IMG/VR virus record: IMGVR_UViG_3300020205_001385
Span: 1 to 34,713 of that record
DNA: 34,713 nt
Strand: one strand, 5' to 3'
Origin: a virus
Shown here in pieces: positions 31,597 to 34,713 of the stretch. How positions within the stretch are numbered: position 1 is the stretch's first letter; the number at the start of each line of letters is the position of its first letter. The position numbers and the translations under genes were made by a program. Below the pieces are notes generated by a model that saw only the letters and a program-made list of their open reading frames with translations, did no database searches and was not told the origin of the DNA.

Positions 31597-33048
31597 ATGA
31601 GCCAAATTTTTTCCATTCAAGACGACAAAGTTGTTATTAAAAAACTCGCTGTAAGCGAAATACAGGGAGATGTAACTCTCGAGGGTACACTTACTGTAAA
31701 CTCATTAAACGTATTAGACAATAGAAAAACTGATGATTTAGTTGTTGATAATATCAATTGGACTGTTGAATCAGAAGCAGACCTGTTTAGTAAAGGACTA
31801 ACATGGACATGGCCTACGGGCACTGTGCAGTTGGCGTATCGTTCAGGAGCAAGAATTTGGTCGAGTGCGGATATTGACCTTGCGCCTAACAAATCTTTCA
31901 TGATTGAAAATGTTCCTGTACTAGATAAAGATAGCCTAGGTGGCGGCATTACTCGAAGTAATTTGAGAGAAGTAGGAACATTACAAAAATTAGTAGTGTC
32001 AGGCGAAGCTAGTATTGCAGACTTTGCATATTTTAATAGTTCGTTTGGTCGATTAGGTCTTAATACCGATACACCAAACGGTGTTTTAAGTGTTGTTGAT
32101 AATAATGTTGAGGTGGTAATTACTTCACCAAAAGACAACTTAGCACAGATTGGTACTTATACTAATCACGATTTAGAATTTATAACCGATAACCTACCAC
32201 GTGTTGCTATTAAGAATAATGGGCAAGTTGTATTTGGCAACGAATCTACAAAAAATGCAGATGTAAGAATTTACGGTACATTAACTGTTGACACAGTAGT
32301 TGCCGATAATAGAATTGATCGTTTTAGTCCGTTGGAATTTAAAACAAGTAAAGACCGCGGAATATATGGGCAAGGCTTAATATGGACTGGTACTGGTACT
32401 GTACGTCAACTTGTTATGATGGCTGGTCCAGATAGATTATGGTCAACTGAATCGTTAGACTTAGCCGAAGACCAAAGCTATATGATCAACGGACAATCTA
32501 TTATTTCAAGTGTTGGGCTTGGTCCTAACATTACACAGTCTAACTTGTCAAAACTTGGAACATTGGAAGTTCTTAATGTAGCTGGCGAAGCAACATTTAT
32601 GGATCGTATTAATGCTAGCCGTGCAATTATCAATGCTAAGGTAATTTTGTTTAACGATGGTGCAGAATTTACCATTAGAAATGGTGCAATATCTTCAAAT
32701 CAACAAGTTTCTATTGATATATTAGGACAAGAAAAATTCTACGCAGATCAAAATGAAATTACTATAGGTAATAAACAAGATACCCGCAAGCCAGTTAAAG
32801 TGTTTGGACAACTAACAGTTGGTATTAATAATCCTCCAGAAGGAGTTGATTTAGCTGTTAGTGGAAATATTCAATTTGCCAACAAGAAATTTGTAACTGG
32901 CGCTGCTATTCCAACATCAGGTTCATTTAGTAAAGGTGATATTTGTTGGAATTCGAATCCAACTGTAGACAACTATGTAGGCTGGATCTGCATTGATGGT
33001 GGTGCTCCTGGACAATGGCTACCGTTTGGTGGAATAAGTCGCCAATAA
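31597..33048 (+). CDS. Tail-fibre-like structural protein with internal duplication
   Basis: A 483-aa beta-rich protein, poor in Cys, with repeats of the LEGTLTVNSLNV type usual in phage fibres. Residues about 41-155 and 235-350 are duplicated: ARIWSSADIDLAPNKSFMI (85-103) matches DRLWSTESLDLAEDQSYMI (279-297), and ITRSNLREVGTLQKLVVSGEA matches ITQSNLSKLGTLEVLNVAGEA, both offset by 194 residues. The C-terminus PTSGSFSKGDICWNSNP and GGAPGQWLPFGGI resembles phage receptor-binding tips. It probably is a late tail or neck fibre protein and contacts the host surface. Confidence 0.8.
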   Translation: MSQIFSIQDDKVVIKKLAVSEIQGDVTLEGTLTVNSLNVLDNRKTDDLVVDNINWTVESEADLFSKGLTWTWPTGTVQLAYRSGARIWSSADIDLAPNKSFMIENVPVLDKDSLGGGITRSNLREVGTLQKLVVSGEASIADFAYFNSSFGRLGLNTDTPNGVLSVVDNNVEVVITSPKDNLAQIGTYTNHDLEFITDNLPRVAIKNNGQVVFGNESTKNADVRIYGTLTVDTVVADNRIDRFSPLEFKTSKDRGIYGQGLIWTGTGTVRQLVMMAGPDRLWSTESLDLAEDQSYMINGQSIISSVGLGPNITQSNLSKLGTLEVLNVAGEATFMDRINASRAIINAKVILFNDGAEFTIRNGAISSNQQVSIDILGQEKFYADQNEITIGNKQDTRKPVKVFGQLTVGINNPPEGVDLAVSGNIQFANKKFVTGAAIPTSGSFSKGDICWNSNPTVDNYVGWICIDGGAPGQWLPFGGISRQ

Positions 33049-33050
33049 CC

Positions 33051-33078
33051 TTGACCTTTACATATAAACCTGTATAAT
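33051..33078 (+). promoter_or_regulatory. Sigma70-type promoter (TTGACC-16-TATAAT)
   Basis: TTGACC 33051-33056, a 16-bp spacer and TATAAT 33073-33078, 3 bp after the tail-fibre stop. Predicted start near 33085, right at a hairpin in the leader of the QueD-like gene. Confidence 0.8.
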
Positions 33079-33085
33079 TACTATA

Positions 33086-33128
33086 TGCGGACTTAGGCAT
33101 TCATCCCGCAATATAAACTCTGCATGCC
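33086..33128 (+). promoter_or_regulatory. Candidate pseudoknot leader (possible riboswitch) of QueD-like gene
   Basis: TGCGG 33086-33090 pairs with CCGCA 33106-33110. The loop GGCAT 33096-33100 can pair with ATGCC 33124-33128, giving an H-type pseudoknot joined by an A-rich linker. Alternatively TTAG 33093-33096 pairs with CTAA 33133-33136, as in preQ1-I P2, or CTTA pairs with TAAG at the ribosome-binding site. No match to a known riboswitch consensus is claimed. Confidence 0.35.
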
Positions 33129-33153
33129 ATTGCTAATCTTAAGGAGATAAACA

Positions 33154-33603
33154 ATGGCAAAATTTTACTCAACAAAACATTACGGACACAACATTGGTCT
33201 GTCAGCAGTATTTAGACAACCAAATGCAGATCACAGTCACTGCCATTTGCTACACGGGTACAGTTTAGCGTTCACATTTACATTTGGTTGTGACACATTA
33301 GACAACAAGAACTGGGCAGTGGACTTTGGAGGACTTAAACCTTTGAAGGCCTGGCTAGAAGACCACTTTGATCATAAAATGGCTGTGGATAAAAGTGATC
33401 CACATCTAGCCAAATTCCAAGAACTAGAAGCATTGGATCTAGCAGAGATCCGAATCTTTGATGGCGTGGGTGCAGAGAAGTTTGCCGAACACGCATTTAA
33501 CTTTGCTGATAAATTGATTCGAGAAAAGACTAATAATCGTTGCTATTGCGTTAGGGTAGAATGTGCAGAACACGGTGCTAACTCAGCTATCTACGAAGGC
33601 TAA
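33154..33603 (+). CDS. 6-pyruvoyl/6-carboxytetrahydropterin synthase-like protein (QueD/PTPS)
   Basis: A 149-aa T-fold protein, the usual length. It has SAVFRQ near 17-22, then NADHSHCHLLHGYS (24-37) with H27, H29, C30 and H34, and WAVDFGGLKPLKAWLEDHFDH at 54-74, then VRVECAEHG near 133-141. The classical HGHxY zinc motif reads HGYSL, so the second His is missing; H27 or H29 may supply a ligand. This variant appears, by memory, in marine phages. It may make 6-carboxytetrahydropterin toward 7-deazaguanine (queuosine or DNA modification) or a reduced pterin. AAGGAG is 7 bp before ATG. Confidence 0.82.
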   Translation: MAKFYSTKHYGHNIGLSAVFRQPNADHSHCHLLHGYSLAFTFTFGCDTLDNKNWAVDFGGLKPLKAWLEDHFDHKMAVDKSDPHLAKFQELEALDLAEIRIFDGVGAEKFAEHAFNFADKLIREKTNNRCYCVRVECAEHGANSAIYEG

Positions 33604-33757
33604 AAATATTTGGCGTATTTGGGCAAAAGCCTTAGGTGAAAAATCAGGCAGTTCGGACGAGGAATCGGACCGAATTGCTTGCATTCGTACGCTAATTGTG
33701 TTATCATACTTACTTACAAACATCTTTATAATCTTAGGCGTCATAAGGCATTGGTAA
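33563..33757 (+). CDS. Small phage membrane protein, GTG start
   Basis: A 64-aa protein, GTG start overlapping the QueD-like gene by 41 bp; AGGG at 33553-33556 could be its ribosome-binding site. The segment NIWRIWAKALGEKSGSSDEE followed by RTLIVLSYLLTNIFIILGVI (one transmembrane helix) resembles a small membrane protein recurrent in T4-like marine phages. Function unknown. It ends with TAATG, coupling to UvdE. Confidence 0.65.
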   Translation: MQNTVLTQLSTKAKNIWRIWAKALGEKSGSSDEESDRIACIRTLIVLSYLLTNIFIILGVIRHW

Positions 33758-34713
33758 TGGGGAAAATAGGCTTCGCATGTAAATGGATCGATCATGCAGA
33801 TCAAGTAAACGGCATCAAGAAAGATGACGATGCTAAACAATACAACACTGGTACAACTACCATAAGTTGGTTAAATAGACAGTCGAAGGACATAGCAGAG
33901 CAAAAGCTATGGGACTTAATGGTCCAAAACATTACGGCTACTAAAAAACTTGTAGACCGTGTAGGAGAACTTAATGAAAATCTTAGGATGGTTCGCCTTA
34001 GTAGCGACATTCTTCCTGCTTATACCGAGCCTACTTGGAGTTATTTTTGGCGCAGGCCTGACGTTGTCAGCTATCTTGAGCGCAATTTTATCCTTATTGG
34101 TGATAGTGCTCGTGCAAGCGGTACCCGTGTTTCTATGCATCCTGGCCAGTTTGTTGTTCTTGCTAGTATTAATCCGGGCATTGTTCAACGAAGTATAGAA
34201 GAATTTGAATATCATGCTGACATGGCTCGCTATATGGGCTACGGTAAGAAGTTCCAGGACTTTAAAATTAACGTACATATCAGCGGCAAACTAGGCCCTG
34301 ATGGTATTCGTGATGCTTATAAGAAATTAAGCAACGAAGCACGTAATTGTATCACCATCGAAAACGAAGAAAACTCATGGGGGTTAGATGACTGTTTATC
34401 TATTAGCGATATCGTTCCTATTGTGCTCGATATACACCATCACTGGATTCGCGAGGGGGAATATATCCTTCCGACAGACAATCGTGTTAGCCGTGTCTTG
34501 GATAGTTGGCGTGGTGTGCGCCCTACTATGCATTATTCAGTTAGTCGTGAAGATTATCTCGTGGGGCATGACGGACTTACCGCACCTATTCACAGCCAAC
34601 TACTTTTAGATGGCTATAAGAAACAAAAGCTGAGGGCACACAGCGACTTTTATTGGAATCAAAAAACAAACGAATGGGCAATAACTTTTCTAAACCAGTT
34701 CGACATAATGTGC
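33757..34713 (+). CDS. uvsE: UV damage endonuclease UvdE, 3' truncated by window
   Basis: The frame runs from ATG 33757 to the window end (319 codons) without a stop. It begins MGKIGFACKWIDHADQ and carries the UvdE TIM-barrel marks: RLSSDILPAYTEP, RVSMHPGQFVVL, FKINVHISGKLG, ITIENEENSWGLDDC, IVLDIHHHW, MHYSVSRE and LRAHSDFYW. The enzyme cuts 5' of UV photoproducts using a metal cluster bound by these His, Glu and Asp residues. Because the usual length is near 300-350, only the last residues are missing. It fits DNA repair in a light-exposed aquatic phage. Confidence 0.9.
   Translation, partial: MGKIGFACKWIDHADQVNGIKKDDDAKQYNTGTTTISWLNRQSKDIAEQKLWDLMVQNITATKKLVDRVGELNENLRMVRLSSDILPAYTEPTWSYFWRRPDVVSYLERNFILIGDSARASGTRVSMHPGQFVVLASINPGIVQRSIEEFEYHADMARYMGYGKKFQDFKINVHISGKLGPDGIRDAYKKLSNEARNCITIENEENSWGLDDCLSISDIVPIVLDIHHHWIREGEYILPTDNRVSRVLDSWRGVRPTMHYSVSREDYLVGHDGLTAPIHSQLLLDGYKKQKLRAHSDFYWNQKTNEWAITFLNQFDIMC

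Noticed and set aside
31617-32138. A 173-aa reverse-strand ORF inside the tail-fibre gene
   Set aside because: Antisense of a repeat-rich coding sequence; Ser/Thr/Leu-rich composition and no plausible start site.
33916-34278. Reverse-strand ORF and forward ORF 33974-34198 with a hydrophobic segment
   Set aside because: They are out-of-frame shadows of UvdE, whose motifs are clear in the frame starting at 33757; the apparent membrane protein is an artefact.
1-34713. CRISPR array, transposase, integrase or insertion sequence
   Set aside because: No regularly spaced direct repeats, terminal inverted repeats, transposase or integrase motifs were seen on either strand.

Overview
The window looks like part of a large T4-like (myovirus-type) phage genome infecting an aquatic bacterium, probably a proteobacterium. 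The evidence is as follows. Genes are packed with 1 to 20 bp overlaps. The sequence is AT-rich. Many short genes resemble conserved hypothetical proteins of marine T4-like phages. There is an ATP-dependent DNA ligase, a ClpP, a MazG-like enzyme, a QueD/PTPS-like enzyme, a UvdE repair endonuclease and a probable tail-fibre protein. Two exact or near-exact T4-type late promoter boxes (TATAAATA, GATAAATA) occur. The host guess rests mainly on the entericidin-like lipoprotein, the other lipoproteins and strong near-consensus sigma70 promoters, and is only an inference. No stretch longer than about 300 bases lacks a gene.

Region 1 (1-14718) is an enzyme-rich accessory block. After the C-terminus of an upstream gene comes one forward run of 13 genes with almost no intergenic space: five iron/2-oxoglutarate-type or cupin-type oxygenases, an SGNH esterase-like protein, a methyltransferase, a flavin-dependent tryptophan-halogenase homologue, a small CPFAK-motif protein, an amidinotransferase, a B12-binding radical SAM enzyme, an MJ0619-like radical SAM enzyme, a small SDR and a class III PLP aminotransferase. 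A convergent reverse-strand trio follows: radical SAM/SPASM, methyltransferase and SGNH. No precursor peptide, NRPS or PKS is visible. The substrate could be a small molecule, a glycan, or a virion or host protein. This block is the best candidate for an undescribed system.

Region 2 (14719-24548) starts with a promoter placed so that transcription would begin at the first base of an unusual 118-nt tRNA-like gene. A packed forward array follows: a small secreted HExxH protein, a conserved phage protein, an AbrB-like protein, a phage-encoded translation initiation factor IF-1, a second HExxH protein, many small conserved phage proteins, a metallophosphoesterase, an envelope-directed cluster (lipoprotein, secreted protein, small membrane protein, entericidin-like lipoprotein, LPP20-like lipoprotein), a PGDYG-domain protein and ClpP.

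Region 3 (24549-34713) holds a third HExxH protein behind a T4-like late promoter, DNA ligase behind a consensus sigma70 promoter, a MazG-like protein, a Bax-inhibitor-1 family membrane protein, another radical SAM enzyme, a 399-aa conserved phage protein with a TTG start, a rho-independent terminator, and a late-promoter-driven tail-fibre-like protein with an internal duplication. It ends with a QueD/PTPS-like gene whose 5' leader can fold into a pseudoknot, a small membrane protein, and a UvdE gene cut by the window edge.

Early/middle-type sigma70 promoters (TTGACA, 16-17 bp, TATAAT-like) recur six times, and T4-like late boxes occur upstream of the tail fibre and one HExxH gene. This suggests ordinary phage temporal control laid over long co-transcribed gene arrays.
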